DNA of 64,000 nt from a gamma proteobacterium HIMB30 (GCA_000227525.2 AGIG01000028.1:574153-638152); one strand, 5' to 3'. Positions 1 through 9,452 are shown, counted from the first letter of the stretch. Notes: generated from the sequence alone by a model not told the origin. Program-made: numbers and translations.

Positions 1-1347
1 CAAGGTTCTTAAATACGCGTAATCATAGACGCCAGCATGCGTGGGGCCATCCTCGCCAACAAGCCCGGCACGATCAATGGCAAAAGTGACATCGAGACCT
101 TGAACACACACGTCATGAATGACTTGGTCATACGCACGCTGTAAGAAGGTTGAATAAATCGCGACGACGGGCTTGGTATTTTGTGTGGCAAAGCCAGCTC
201 CGAGGCATACTGCATGTTGCTCTGCAATTGCTACATCATGGTATCGATCGGGAAATCGTTTGGAGAATTCGATTAAATCAGACCCTTCTCGCATTGCTGG
301 TGTGATCCCGACAAGTCGTGAATCGTTGTCCGCCATATCGCAGAGCCACTGCCCGAAAATATTTGAATAGGAGGGCTTGGGTGTTGCTGATGCGTCAGAT
401 TTCGCCTCGAGTTTTCCGATTGCATGGTATTTGATTGGATCGTCTTCAGCTGGGACAAAACCACAGCCCTTTTGAGTCACCACATGCAAAAACTGTGGAC
501 CTGGGAGGTCCCTCATGTTTTGTAGGGTTGTCACAAGCCCGGATAAATCATGTCCATCGATCGGTCCGATGTAGTTGAATCCAATTTCTTCAAAGAGAGT
601 CGCTGGGCTCATCATCCCCTTGAGATGCTCTTCGGTTTTCTTGGCAAATTGCGCCAGTGGTGGCAATGGCTCAAGCAACTTACGCGCTTCATCACGACTA
701 CGGGTGTATGTTTTGGATGAGAGCAACTTCGCAAGGTAGTCACGAATCCCACCCACGTTCCTCGAAATCGACATGTCATTGTCATTTAAGATCACGAGCA
801 TGTTCGCTTTTTCGCTCGCCGCATGGTTCAGCGCCTCAAAAGCAATTCCTGCCGTCAGCGCACCATCTCCGATGACTGCCACATGGCGACGACTCGAATG
901 GTTGATTTTGGCATCCAGGGCCATCCCCAGAGCGGCACTGATTGAGGTGCTCGAATGGCCGACACCGAAGGTATCGTAAGGACTTTCCTTACGATCCGGG
1001 AAAGCAGCCAGTCCACCTTCTTTTCGAATCGTCGGCAGTTGTTCGCGACGTCCTGTCAGGATTTTGTGTGGGTAAGCCTGGTGACCGACATCCCAAACCA
1101 ACTGATCGAAGGGGGTGTCTAAGCAGAAATGCAATGCAACAGTCAGTTCAACAACACCGAGTCCTGCTCCAAAATGGCCGCCAGAGATACCGACTGAATA
1201 CAGTAAGTATTCGCGCACTTCGTCAGCAACTTGACGCAGCTGATCACGATTCAGTAAGCGTAAATCATGAGGCGACTGAATCCCTTCCAGCAGCGGAATC
1301 GTCGGGCGCTCGCCCGGAATGGTGTGGAAGAGTTTCATTGATGGCAT
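1..1347 (-). CDS. dxs: 1-deoxy-D-xylulose-5-phosphate synthase, C-terminus beyond window
   Basis: Thiamine-diphosphate enzyme that condenses pyruvate with glyceraldehyde 3-phosphate, the first step of the MEP isoprenoid pathway in the cytoplasm. The visible 449 residues cover the N-terminal TPP-binding domain and part of the pyrimidine-binding domain. The TPP/Mg motif begins GDG at residues 160-162 and closes with NDND at 188-191. The catalytic-type glutamate lies in AEQHA (E376). The family is about 620 residues, so roughly 170 are missing at the left edge. The ATG overlaps the ispA stop by one base (TAATG), so it is translationally coupled to ispA, which makes the longer prenyl chain from the pathway's products. 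A second ATG three codons later is possible. Confidence 0.97.
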   Translation of the reverse strand, partial: MPSMKLFHTIPGERPTIPLLEGIQSPHDLRLLNRDQLRQVADEVREYLLYSVGISGGHFGAGLGVVELTVALHFCLDTPFDQLVWDVGHQAYPHKILTGRREQLPTIRKEGGLAAFPDRKESPYDTFGVGHSSTSISAALGMALDAKINHSSRRHVAVIGDGALTAGIAFEALNHAASEKANMLVILNDNDMSISRNVGGIRDYLAKLLSSKTYTRSRDEARKLLEPLPPLAQFAKKTEEHLKGMMSPATLFEEIGFNYIGPIDGHDLSGLVTTLQNMRDLPGPQFLHVVTQKGCGFVPAEDDPIKYHAIGKLEAKSDASATPKPSYSNIFGQWLCDMADNDSRLVGITPAMREGSDLIEFSKRFPDRYHDVAIAEQHAVCLGAGFATQNTKPVVAIYSTFLQRAYDQVIHDVCVQGLDVTFAIDRAGLVGEDGPTHAGVYDYAYLRTL

Positions 1348-2222
1348 TAATTCGTTCGCTCCACGCTCAATCGCGCTAATTGTTCTAACATGGTGGTGTC
1401 TCCTGCCACTCGCGCAAGGGCTTCCTGGGCAATTTCCACCAATGCATAGGCTTCGTGTTCGCTTGCTTCAAGCCCAAGAAGACCTGGGAATGTCGATTTT
1501 CCGAGCATTTGATCTCGACCTTGCGTCTTCCCGAGCGTCTCTGTCGGGGCGACTTCGTCGAGGATGTCATCCTGGATCTGGAAGGCAAGGCCAATGGCTT
1601 GACCGGCTTGAGTCAGCGCGTCCCAGTCATCATCGGATGGATTGCCACAGGTAGCCCCCATGAGCACGCTTGCAGTGATTAATGCGCCTGTTTTCTTCGC
1701 GTGCATGGCTTTTAAAGCGTCCAGAGAGAGGGCTTTACCCTCGGATTCAAGATCAATTGCTTGGCCGAGTGCCATGCCCTGAAATCCAACGGCTTCACCG
1801 AGCAGGTTGAGCTGTTTGACTCGCATCTGATCGGTTCGGCTATCGGCTTCACCAAGAATTGAAAAGGCGAGTGCTTGTAATGCATCTCCAGCAAGGATCG
1901 CAGTCGCTTCATCAAATGCAATGTGTGTTGTAGGTTGACCGCGTCGGAGCGCGTCATCATCCATTGCGGGAAGATCATCGTGAATTAACGAATACGCATG
2001 CAGTAGTTCAACTGCGATGGCTGCTGCATCTGCTGCATCTGGGCTCGCACCAGCCGCATCAGCGGCGGCATACACCAACGCTGGGCGTAAGCGTTTGCCA
2101 CCACGAAGAACACTGTAGCGCGCAGCGTCTAATAATTTAGAGTCACCAAGATGCGTTCCAAGCGTATTATCGAGTGCTTGGTCGATCCGCATCCGGATCT
2201 GTTCGAGCCAGTTTTGATCCAA
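1347..2222 (-). CDS. ispA: Farnesyl diphosphate synthase (polyprenyl synthetase)
   Basis: Condenses isopentenyl diphosphate with DMAPP and geranyl diphosphate to make farnesyl diphosphate in the cytoplasm. The 291-residue protein has the first aspartate-rich motif DDLPAMDDD at about 82-90 and the second in [10 protein letters not shown] at about residues 220-229, with GGKRLRP near residue 41; all are hallmarks of bacterial type FPP synthases. The start is TTG: a GGAGG ribosome site lies 10 bases upstream, and no in-frame ATG fits. That ribosome site lies within the duplicated copy of the xseB 3' end. The gene sits between xseB and dxs, the common gammaproteobacterial order. The length matches the family (about 295-300 residues). 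Confidence 0.96.
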   Translation of the reverse strand: MDQNWLEQIRMRIDQALDNTLGTHLGDSKLLDAARYSVLRGGKRLRPALVYAAADAAGASPDAADAAAIAVELLHAYSLIHDDLPAMDDDALRRGQPTTHIAFDEATAILAGDALQALAFSILGEADSRTDQMRVKQLNLLGEAVGFQGMALGQAIDLESEGKALSLDALKAMHAKKTGALITASVLMGATCGNPSDDDWDALTQAGQAIGLAFQIQDDILDEVAPTETLGKTQGRDQMLGKSTFPGLLGLEASEHEAYALVEIAQEALARVAGDTTMLEQLARLSVERTN

Positions 2223-2343
2223 TGCGTTTAAGCCTCCGGATCAAATGGCGCTTGTTCGCCAGATTGCTTGATTTCGGTCACTTGCGTTTAAGCCTCCGGA
2301 TCAAATGGCGCTTGTTCGCCAGATTGCTTGATTTCGGTCACTT
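2223..2343. repeat. Perfect 60-bp tandem duplication of the xseB 3' end
   Basis: Bases 2223-2283 are identical to 2283-2343, giving a direct repeat with a 60-base period and a 61-base match. The right copy is the real end of xseB, with its stop at 2288-2290. The left copy lies between that stop and ispA and repeats the last codons, the stop (2228-2230) and the GGAGG that serves as the ispA ribosome site. Before the duplication that GGAGG would have lain inside the xseB end, giving tight coupling to ispA. It could be a recent slippage event or an assembly error; the sequence alone cannot decide. Confidence 0.97.
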
Positions 2344-2515
2344 TTTGCGAAGCTGAATCGAGAATTGCGTGACATTCTTTGGCCAATTGAACACCTTTTT
2401 CAAATGCATCGAGCGATGTATCTAAAGGCATCGATCCCTGTTCCATTTGTCGAACCAGTGCCTCGAGCTCCGCAAGCTTTGCCTCAAACGATGGTGTGTT
2501 GTTTGCGTTAGACAT
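2288..2515 (-). CDS. xseB: Exonuclease VII small subunit
   Basis: Small subunit of the exonuclease that degrades single-stranded DNA in both directions; it partners with XseA, which is not in this window. The 75 residues match the family size (about 80). They carry the typical pattern: FEAKLAELEALVRQMEQG, then a second helix with LDAFEKGVQLAKEC. I chose the ATG at 2515, two bases after the upstream gene's stop. The reading frame stays open further upstream, but it overlaps the neighbouring gene there and looks non-coding. Its end is tandemly duplicated immediately downstream. It belongs to the slt-orf-xseB-ispA-dxs operon. Confidence 0.95.
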   Translation of the reverse strand: MSNANNTPSFEAKLAELEALVRQMEQGSMPLDTSLDAFEKGVQLAKECHAILDSASQKVTEIKQSGEQAPFDPEA

Positions 2516-2517
2516 GG

Positions 2518-2754
2518 CTAACCCCCGATAAAAAACGTATGGTAAATCAACCGAACAATCACGCCTGCGATCATTAATCCAAGGCCCGTACGATTGATCA
2601 TAAATTCCTGACGGGTCAATTGAAGGCGTTTCTGCCAGAAAAAGATCACAGCTTTTATATTCCCAGTCCGTTTGATGTAAAGCACGAATGAAAAGATGAC
2701 AATGAAAACGCCAATGCCTAGAGCGCCTTGCTCTAGCTGGACCAGCCAATCCAT
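2518..2754 (-). CDS. Small two-helix membrane protein of unknown function
   Basis: I do not recognise this 78-residue protein. It has a hydrophobic segment at about residues 10-28 (ALGIGVFIVIFSFVLYI), a basic middle (IKRTGNIK, WQKRLQLTRQE), and a second hydrophobic segment at about 55-75 ending in a short tail, so a hairpin in the inner membrane is likely. It begins three bases after the slt stop and ends two bases before xseB, so it is co-transcribed with both. Its tight placement and membrane-like composition argue that it is a real gene; function is unknown. Confidence 0.75.
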   Translation of the reverse strand: MDWLVQLEQGALGIGVFIVIFSFVLYIKRTGNIKAVIFFWQKRLQLTRQEFMINRTGLGLMIAGVIVRLIYHTFFIGG

Positions 2755-2757
2755 GGA

Positions 2758-4638
2758 TTATTCCTTACCCGTAATTTGCGGTACTGCGACCTGATTAAGT
2801 CGCGTCACCTCACCATTATAGCGCCACTCGTAGATGACTTGCGCGGTCAGCACGCGCTGCACATAGTTTCTGGTTTCGGTAAATGGAATTGAGGCAACCC
2901 AAACATCAAGCGGCATGGTTTCCTCTGGCATCCATTGTTTCACTCGATGAGGCCCTGCGTTATAGGCCGCGGTTGCCAATGCTGGATGTCCGAAACGACT
3001 GAGTTGTTTCGCGAGATAGTAGCTACCGATTCGAATGTTCGTTGATGGATTGACCAGGGTTCGATTACCGCGCCACTTCAGATTCAGCTCCTTGGCAGTC
3101 TGGCGACCGGTTCTTGGCATGACTTGCATCAAACCAAGTGCTCCAGCCGGACTTCGAATGTCGTGCATGAAGAGACTTTCTGATCGCATGAGGCCGGAAA
3201 GCCATGAGAGTGAAAGATCGTGACGTTTTGCGGCATTTTTGAGTGGTTTTTCGAATGCGCGGGGATAGCGTAATTCGTAGTCATCGGTGAGTCCCGATTG
3301 ATGCGCTGTGACCGCAGAACGTGAATGCCAATTCCAGCGATTTGCCAAGATAGCGGCTGCTTTTTGCTCATCCTCAGTCAGCCGGCCGGTGACAAAATCC
3401 CATTGGCGTCTTGCCATGACCGTCAGCCCTTCTTCGAACAGTAAGCGGGCAACGGTCACATCTGTGCGTAGATTGACCCTCTCAATAAGTGTTTCGACAG
3501 GACGTTCTGATTTTGCACGCAGGTCATATGGCACACCGAGGTAATCAGCGGACAAAAAGCCATACCAGGAGTTGGACTGAGCGACTTTTTGGAATCCGTC
3601 CATTGCAAGATCGGCGCTGCCAGTCATTGTCAGTGCTCGCGAAGTCCAATAGTTCCATTCGATTTCTCCGCGTTCTTCAGGTGGCAATTTGGAGATTGCC
3701 TGTAAGACATCAGGCCATTGTTGATAATGAATGAAATAGCGAACTCGCCAGTGGTTGAGAATTGGATGCGGCGGTAAATCCATACGCAGTAATGGTGCGG
3801 CGGCAGGGTCGAGATTGATCGCCATGGTCCGAGCCGCACCCAAGATGGCTTGTTGTCTGACAGCCTTGGGAATTTTTCGTTCTTTGATCAGTTTTAACAA
3901 GCGATCCGGATTTTTTCTGGCGAGGCGTGAAGCGGCCATATCGGTCCATTTCGGAAATTTTTCGGCTTGTTTGGTCAGGAATTTTTCAGGGTGTCGGCGC
4001 GCTTGGGCCCACGCGTTGACGTGTTGTTTTGCCGATTGATCAAGTGGCTTGGCGAGCCAGCGAGCCAGTTGTAACTGCCTTTTCTCAAGTGCGTTATCGA
4101 TTCGGCGCAAGCGCACTTCTTTGGTAATCAGTCCACGTTTTTTCATCATCGAAAACAGCGTATCGCAGTCTTTTGGTTGGCTCTTACCATGAGTCCACAA
4201 ACGCAATGCGTCACGATGATCGCGCTCGGTGTCCTGTTTGAGATGAAATTTCGCTTCAAGTTTGAAGCAATTGAGCTTCACGTTATCTGTTTGGCGATAA
4301 AGAAATAAAAAATCGTTGTGCCAGTTTGCTCGACCCAACCGGAATAGTTTTTTCCAACGGAGGTTGGCGATTGCAGCACTGTCCGGGTATTGATCGATTA
4401 ATTTTTCGAGATCTTGAGCGGAAATCGATCCCAGTCTTTTCTCGGTGGATTCGGCAATGAGTTCTGGATACAGCTGCGAATCTTTCCATGCGTTTTTCAT
4501 GGATCGACTGATTTTTCCAGTGCGCTCAACAGTGACCCAAGCCCGACTGAATGAGTCTGCAAAGGCGCTCGTGATGTGAGTGGCAGAAAGGCAGATTGCG
4601 ATTGCAATTACCTTGAATATGTTACTGACGCCTTGCAC
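2758..4638 (-). CDS. slt: Soluble lytic murein transglycosylase (Slt70 type)
   Basis: Periplasmic enzyme that cleaves the MurNAc-GlcNAc bond of peptidoglycan with formation of anhydro-MurNAc. The 626-residue protein has a signal peptide (hydrophobic VIAIAICLSA, then ITSAFA before ADSF), a long alpha-helical superhelix, and a C-terminal SLT domain. The catalytic glutamate is E487 in RSESLF. It is followed by GALGLMQVMP and then ATAAYNAGP. E. coli Slt is about 645 residues. The start is a GTG at 4638, preceded at a good distance by AGGGG; another GTG six bases upstream would overlap that ribosome site. First gene of the minus-strand operon running to dxs. Confidence 0.93.
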   Translation of the reverse strand: MQGVSNIFKVIAIAICLSATHITSAFADSFSRAWVTVERTGKISRSMKNAWKDSQLYPELIAESTEKRLGSISAQDLEKLIDQYPDSAAIANLRWKKLFRLGRANWHNDFLFLYRQTDNVKLNCFKLEAKFHLKQDTERDHRDALRLWTHGKSQPKDCDTLFSMMKKRGLITKEVRLRRIDNALEKRQLQLARWLAKPLDQSAKQHVNAWAQARRHPEKFLTKQAEKFPKWTDMAASRLARKNPDRLLKLIKERKIPKAVRQQAILGAARTMAINLDPAAAPLLRMDLPPHPILNHWRVRYFIHYQQWPDVLQAISKLPPEERGEIEWNYWTSRALTMTGSADLAMDGFQKVAQSNSWYGFLSADYLGVPYDLRAKSERPVETLIERVNLRTDVTVARLLFEEGLTVMARRQWDFVTGRLTEDEQKAAAILANRWNWHSRSAVTAHQSGLTDDYELRYPRAFEKPLKNAAKRHDLSLSWLSGLMRSESLFMHDIRSPAGALGLMQVMPRTGRQTAKELNLKWRGNRTLVNPSTNIRIGSYYLAKQLSRFGHPALATAAYNAGPHRVKQWMPEETMPLDVWVASIPFTETRNYVQRVLTAQVIYEWRYNGEVTRLNQVAVPQITGKE

Positions 4639-4707
4639 ATGCACCCCTTAGCCCAAACAGTGTCAGTGTGACGAAACCGAACGTCAGTCGCAATGGGGGG
4701 ATCGGTC

Positions 4708-5607
4708 ATGGCGCAAATTCTTTTAACAGGTGCTACCGGATTTGTGGGCGATGCGCTCCTCCCCGCGTTAGTCAACGATGGGCATTCATTGATCTGTCTG
4801 ACCCGAAATCCGGCGAAAGCTGCGAAACGATTCGCGACGCTTGGCGCATCGATTCGCTGGATCACGTCGGTCACAGAAGTTGCTGTGATGCCGGATGCAG
4901 TGATTAATTTATCCGGTGAGGGGATTGCTGATTCGCGCTGGACCGATTCACGGAAACGTATCCTTCGTGCGTCTCGCATCACCGTGACAGAGCAGTTGGT
5001 TGCACAACTCAATGCGCTCGACGGTGAGCCTGATGTGGTTGTTTCCGGTAGTGCGATCGGATATTACGGACCGCAGACTGACACTGTGACAGAAGAGCAA
5101 GCGCCAGGGTCGGATTTTTCGGCGAGATTATGCGCAGATTGGGAAAAAGCGATCGGTGGGCTCGATGTGGATTCGACACACATCTACACGGTTCGCATCG
5201 GAGTGGTTCTCGGGCGCCCTGGCGGATTTCTGGGGCGATTGGAAATGCCGTTTCGATTTGGTCTAGGTGGCCCGCTGGGTAATGGGCAGCAAATGCTGTC
5301 TTGGATCCATCGCGATGACCTGGTCGCAATGATTCGTTGGATGTTATCGGGTTCACCAGACGCAGGGGCTTATAACGCAACCAGTGCTCAACCGGTGAGC
5401 AATGGCGAGTTCACCACGACATTTGGCGACATCTTGAAACGCCCAACCATATTTCGTGTTCCGGAAATGCCCATGCGTTTGGCTCTGGGCGAATTAGCGG
5501 ATCTGTTGTTTAAAGGCCAACCCGTGTATCCCAAGCGTGCGCTCGATCAGGGTTTTCAATTTGAATACCCCGATCTGCGGCGCGCATTAACCCAGCTATT
5601 CAGGTGA
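4708..5607 (+). CDS. yfcH: TIGR01777/YfcH-family NAD-dependent epimerase-like protein
   Basis: Extended short-chain dehydrogenase/reductase-like protein of unknown substrate, as in E. coli YfcH. The 299 residues begin with the nucleotide-binding Rossmann loop TGATGFVG, followed by NLSGEGI and VVSGSAIGYYG. The YYG tyrosine replaces the usual YxxxK arrangement, as in this family. The C-terminal DUF1731-like part includes RVPEMPMRLALGE and PKRALDQGFQFEYP. I chose the second ATG because GGGGGG precedes it by about eight bases; the first ATG (4693) has no such site. It converges with slyB and the two coding ends overlap by 12 bases. Confidence 0.9.
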   Translation: MAQILLTGATGFVGDALLPALVNDGHSLICLTRNPAKAAKRFATLGASIRWITSVTEVAVMPDAVINLSGEGIADSRWTDSRKRILRASRITVTEQLVAQLNALDGEPDVVVSGSAIGYYGPQTDTVTEEQAPGSDFSARLCADWEKAIGGLDVDSTHIYTVRIGVVLGRPGGFLGRLEMPFRFGLGGPLGNGQQMLSWIHRDDLVAMIRWMLSGSPDAGAYNATSAQPVSNGEFTTTFGDILKRPTIFRVPEMPMRLALGELADLLFKGQPVYPKRALDQGFQFEYPDLRRALTQLFR

Positions 5608-6063
5608 GACGCGAGCCAGTGCACCTTGCGTGAGTACCCGGACACGTTGTCCTTTGGCGAAAGCGTTGACGGAATCCACTTCTTGAACAATCGACAGTGT
5701 TTTTCCTGAGTCCATTTGGATGGTGAGTTCGAGACCTTGCGCACGGGTGGCTTGCTCTTCGATCATGCTGCCAACCACAGCGCCGCCAACAGCGCCCAGG
5801 ATTGTAAAGATTTCCTGCCCTTTTCCTTGTCCGACGGATGAGCCAGCAACGCCACCGATGATTGCTCCCGGTAACTGTCCGGCCTCTGATTGCCTGCCTT
5901 CGATAACAACAGGATTGGTGTTTAAGACCGTCCCAAATTCGACTTCCTGCACTTGCCGCGCTTCTGATCGCGAGTAAGTGCTCCCCTGGAGGCCTGAAAC
6001 GCAACCAGTAAGGCCAAGCGTCAGTAGGCTGATTCCAGCGATAGTGATGATTGATCGCTTCAT
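5596..6063 (-). CDS. slyB: Glycine-zipper outer-membrane lipoprotein, SlyB/PcP family
   Basis: Small lipoprotein of the outer membrane; SlyB stabilises outer-membrane proteins and lipid packing under stress in enterics. The 155-residue protein has a lipoprotein signal with lipobox LTGC (C21). A glycine-rich double helix follows (PGAIIGGVAGSSVGQ and TILGAVGGAVVGSMIEEQ), then a C-terminal beta region ending VRVLTQGALARV. The ATG at 6063 has GGAG six bases upstream; two earlier in-frame ATGs would add a non-signal extension before the hydrophobic stretch and lack this site. Its end overlaps the convergent yfcH end by 12 bases. Confidence 0.92.
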   Translation of the reverse strand: MKRSIITIAGISLLTLGLTGCVSGLQGSTYSRSEARQVQEVEFGTVLNTNPVVIEGRQSEAGQLPGAIIGGVAGSSVGQGKGQEIFTILGAVGGAVVGSMIEEQATRAQGLELTIQMDSGKTLSIVQEVDSVNAFAKGQRVRVLTQGALARVSPE

Positions 6064-6180
6064 TTTTGACTCCGTAGTCATGGCGTTCTCTTTGATTGTC
6101 ATATAGTGTCATTGCATCGTCATTTAAACGCGACACTCTTGAATGAATACTTTAACGACTTGCCTGAGGCCCGCCATTCC

Positions 6181-7569
6181 ATGAGCAAAAAAACCTTCGT
6201 CCTTGATACCAACGTTCTGCTGCATGATCCCATGAGTGTATTCAACTTTCATGAACATGCAGTGGTCATTCCGATGACCGTTCTTGAGGAACTGGACGAC
6301 ATCAAAGATCGCAAGAAAAACGTCGCGGCAGAAGCGCGGTCTGCGATTCGCATGGTTGATGAAGTATTAGGGCAGTCAACTCCAGAGGCGATTGCCCAAG
6401 GAGTCGAAATTCCAGTCGCGTTGAAGGGTGATAGTGGCAAGCTATTGGGTACCCTTGCGATTCAACGCTCACCACTCGCAGATGAATCCAGAGGCCGTCT
6501 GGATGATATCGAATCCAATGACAATCGAATCATTAACTGTGCTCTTGAGATTCAGAATCAAGATCCTGCCCTTGAAGTGATCTTGGTAACCAAAGACATC
6601 AACATGCGTCTGAAAGCCTTGGGTGCGGGTCTCAATCGGGTTGAAGATTATCGCCGTGACCAGTTGGTGAGCGATGTAGAGCTTTTACCATCGGGGCATT
6701 TAGAGCTTGAGATGGAATTTTGGAAACTGGTGACCGATGTCGATAGTTGGAGTGAAGGATCAAAAACCTATCACCGAGTGCCGCGGTCGGTGTTCGCAGA
6801 GGAAATCTACGCCAATCAATACGTGATTGACTCAACCGATGAGTTTGCAGCCCGCATTAGTCAGGTCGAAGAGCAATCGGTTGTATTACTGGATATTGGG
6901 CGTCATCGCTTGGAAGACATGGAGGCATGGGGTATTCGGCCCCTGAATGTCTATCAGGGGATGGCGATGCACGCGCTATTGGATACTGGGCTTGATTTGA
7001 ATCTGCTGATCGGTGCAGCAGGTTCTGGTAAGACCTTATTGTCGCTTGCTTGTGCGTTGGAATTGGTGGTTGAACAAAAGCGGTATTCGAAAATTGTGGT
7101 CACGCGTTCAACACCGCCAGTTGCTGAGGATATTGGCTTTCTGCCAGGAACCGAAGAAGAAAAGATGATGCCTTGGCTTGCCGCGATTCACGACAATCTC
7201 GAGGCGCTTCATGAGCATGATGACAATCCGGAAGCCTCGATACGATTTGCACTCGAGAAAGGCAATATCCAGTTTAAGTCGCTTAACTTTATCCGTGGGC
7301 GCTCGATTCAGGATGCGATCATTTTGTTGGATGAATCACAGAATTTAACACCACAGCAATTGAAGACCATCATTACGCGCTGCGGTAAAGGATCCAAGAT
7401 TGTGTGTTTAGGTAATCTGGCACAGATCGACAGCAACTACTTGACCGCGTTAACCTCCGGGTTGACGTATGTCGTGGAACGATTTAAAGGATGGACCGGC
7501 GCGTCGACACAGCACCTTGAAGGGGTTGTTCGTTCACGACTCGCCTCCTATGCGGAGCAAAATCTGTAA
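6181..7569 (+). CDS. PIN domain-PhoH family ATPase (PhoH2 type)
   Basis: Fusion of an N-terminal PIN ribonuclease domain with a C-terminal PhoH P-loop ATPase; such PhoH2 proteins are described as RNA helicase/RNases. The 462 residues show PIN acidic motifs DTNVLL (8-13), LEELDD and VTKDIN. The PhoH Walker A GAAGSGKT lies at 278-285 and Walker B ILLDES at 381-386, followed by QNLTPQQLKTI. The length is normal for PhoH2. I chose the ATG that directly precedes the PIN fold; an upstream in-frame start at 6106 would add 25 unrelated residues. The next gene begins immediately after its stop. The RNA target is unknown. Confidence 0.93.
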   Translation: MSKKTFVLDTNVLLHDPMSVFNFHEHAVVIPMTVLEELDDIKDRKKNVAAEARSAIRMVDEVLGQSTPEAIAQGVEIPVALKGDSGKLLGTLAIQRSPLADESRGRLDDIESNDNRIINCALEIQNQDPALEVILVTKDINMRLKALGAGLNRVEDYRRDQLVSDVELLPSGHLELEMEFWKLVTDVDSWSEGSKTYHRVPRSVFAEEIYANQYVIDSTDEFAARISQVEEQSVVLLDIGRHRLEDMEAWGIRPLNVYQGMAMHALLDTGLDLNLLIGAAGSGKTLLSLACALELVVEQKRYSKIVVTRSTPPVAEDIGFLPGTEEEKMMPWLAAIHDNLEALHEHDDNPEASIRFALEKGNIQFKSLNFIRGRSIQDAIILLDESQNLTPQQLKTIITRCGKGSKIVCLGNLAQIDSNYLTALTSGLTYVVERFKGWTGASTQHLEGVVRSRLASYAEQNL

Positions 7570-9030
7570 GTGCGCATTTGGATACTTTGTCTGGGATTGA
7601 TCGGCCTCGTGGCTTTGAGCTTAGCTGCCGTTCCTGTTCACTTTGATGAGGCGCAGTACACCACCTGGCTCGCACACCAGGATTTAAGTTATCAAACCAA
7701 AGGGCCATTGGTCACAGCCGTTCAATCCGTTACCCATGGTTTCGAGTTTTTGCCGCAACTGGTTCAAGTCCGGTTACCGGCATGGATCGCTTGGCTTTTT
7801 TCTGGGATTTTACTTCTTTGGCTCGGCCGTCTGGCTGGGTTTAACCAAGACGCCAGTCGACGTCTACTGATTCTCTACGTGACAAGCCCGATGTTATTCG
7901 TCTTGGGCATGGTGCATACCACCGATATTTGGTTGTTGTTTTTTATGTTGCTGGCGCTTTGTGCATTTGCCTCAATCCTGCACTGTCGCCCGAATCAGCA
8001 AACCGAGTTGTGGTGGCTATTGATGGGTGCTGCCCTTGGATTTGGCGCGCTTGCCAAGCTTTCCATTGCCTTGGTGCCGCTGTCACTGGTTGTTTGGGTC
8101 ATTTTGAGGACGCCTCGTCTGATCATGACGCCCGGACCCTACCTCGGCGCATTATTGTGCTGTTTTGTGATGACTCCCTGGATCCTCTGGAATGTGGATC
8201 ATGATTTTGCACACTTGACTCACGAGTTCGGGCATGTGAACTCAGCAAATGATCGCTGGTTTCATACGGTTGATTGGATACCGCTTTTGTTGCTCGCCTC
8301 GCTGCCCGTGATCCTTCTCTCAGTATTTGGTGGGTTACGAACGCGGCTTGATGACCTTGCCAACGAGGGCGAAGAAGCCGTTCGAGACATGTTGCGTTTC
8401 AGTTTCGGTGTATTGATTCTTGTGTTCGTCCTGAAGGGATTTTTCGGTCAGGTCCTCCTGAACTGGACCTTGCCCATGGTGCCTGTGCTGTTGATGATAT
8501 TTGCCATGCGGATGCGTTGGTCTCCGGCAAACACTTTGATCGCTGGCGGTGTTCAAATCGCGATATTGGTTGTGCTGATTTATCCCTATGCAGTCGGCCT
8601 CAGTATCAAGCAAGATCCATTTCAGAAGATCCGCGGATGGGACCGGGTGGTACAGGACGCGGCCCGCCTGTCCGGACCAACCGACATCGTGACTACGGAT
8701 CACTATTCGATGCAGGCATGGGCCCTGTATTTTTGGCCATCTGACCGTCATGGGATTGATCGATATGCTGCACCTGAAGGACAGGTGATCCCAACGGCCA
8801 CACGTCGTCGCAATCAGTATGACAATTGGGACGTGCTGTCAAAGCCAACGCAGTCTCTGGTGCATATTGGGCAATATTCTGAGGATCTGGCACAACGATG
8901 TGCATCATTTAACGAGCTCGGCACAGTGTCCCAAGTGATGCCGGACGGTACGATCCGTTCCACCCTGACTGTCTACCGTTGTCAAAACTTCAACCCTGAG
9001 CCTGCATGGCCTGTGATCAGCCGGCACTAG
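7570..9030 (+). CDS. Membrane glycosyltransferase, GT39/ArnT-like (PMT_2 family)
   Basis: Polytopic inner-membrane enzyme that by family would transfer a sugar from a polyprenyl-phosphate donor to a periplasmic acceptor. The 486 residues contain about ten hydrophobic segments followed by a soluble C-terminal domain of about 130 residues. The motif FDEAQY (D26-E27) right after the first membrane segment matches the catalytic acidic pair of ArnT/PMT-type enzymes. The start is a GTG directly after the phoH stop, so it is translationally coupled. Acceptor and sugar cannot be told; no lipid A modification genes lie nearby. Its last codons overlap the convergent small gene by 4 bases. Confidence 0.85.
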   Translation: MRIWILCLGLIGLVALSLAAVPVHFDEAQYTTWLAHQDLSYQTKGPLVTAVQSVTHGFEFLPQLVQVRLPAWIAWLFSGILLLWLGRLAGFNQDASRRLLILYVTSPMLFVLGMVHTTDIWLLFFMLLALCAFASILHCRPNQQTELWWLLMGAALGFGALAKLSIALVPLSLVVWVILRTPRLIMTPGPYLGALLCCFVMTPWILWNVDHDFAHLTHEFGHVNSANDRWFHTVDWIPLLLLASLPVILLSVFGGLRTRLDDLANEGEEAVRDMLRFSFGVLILVFVLKGFFGQVLLNWTLPMVPVLLMIFAMRMRWSPANTLIAGGVQIAILVVLIYPYAVGLSIKQDPFQKIRGWDRVVQDAARLSGPTDIVTTDHYSMQAWALYFWPSDRHGIDRYAAPEGQVIPTATRRRNQYDNWDVLSKPTQSLVHIGQYSEDLAQRCASFNELGTVSQVMPDGTIRSTLTVYRCQNFNPEPAWPVISRH

Positions 9031-9452
9031 TGCGTCATTAAACAGAGCGTTTGCGTGCTGCAATCTCGAGATGGATACCTGACGAGTTCGAGATGGGGTA
9101 GATGCTGGCGGCCGTGGGATATGACTGCATGCTTTGGATTATGGGTCACAATCTGTAGGGCGATAGCACCAATCAGTGCATCATTGTGATCGGGCTTGAA
9201 AAGCGTCGGGTTTTTTGGGAGTCGGGTCATGATTCTGTCTGTCAGTGGTTTGAGCGTGCTTGGATGTCCTGTTCGATCATAAGCGTTGATCAGTGCCAGG
9301 ATGGTTTCGTTACCCAAAAACAATGCATCGGTTATCGTGCTGAGCTCAAACGACCCTGGTCTGAGGCGTCGACTGCAGAGTGCACAGAGTAGTTTTCTGG
9401 TTGGATTCTGAAAAACCAGGCAGTCTCGCTCGTCAAGTCTTTTAACTTTCAT
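9027..9452 (-). CDS. Hypothetical protein, possibly a degenerate PIN-like protein
   Basis: I do not recognise this 141-residue protein. The stretch HNDALIGAIALQIVTHN followed by HLPHLELV resembles the C-terminal part of VapC-type PIN domains (conserved Asp before ALIAA, then a VTxN-like strand), and ELSTIT resembles an earlier strand. The first acidic motif expected near the N-terminus (LLDTN) is not visible. No antitoxin gene precedes it. No clear ribosome site lies near the ATG. It overlaps the preceding convergent gene by 4 bases and fills an otherwise empty interval. It could be a solitary degraded toxin, an orphan gene or non-coding. Confidence 0.4.
   Translation of the reverse strand: MKVKRLDERDCLVFQNPTRKLLCALCSRRLRPGSFELSTITDALFLGNETILALINAYDRTGHPSTLKPLTDRIMTRLPKNPTLFKPDHNDALIGAIALQIVTHNPKHAVISHGRQHLPHLELVRYPSRDCSTQTLCLMTH

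Noticed and set aside
2223..2343. Direct repeats as a CRISPR array
   Set aside because: Only two abutting copies with no spacer; both derive from the xseB coding end.
2288..2749. Longer xseB product of 153 residues
   Set aside because: The upstream part overlaps the small membrane protein in another frame and has no family similarity; the ATG at 2515 gives the normal length.
5600..6136. Long minus-strand frame (178 codons) over the slyB region
   Set aside because: It is the shifted-frame shadow of slyB; the SlyB frame has a signal peptide, lipobox, glycine zipper and a proper ribosome site.
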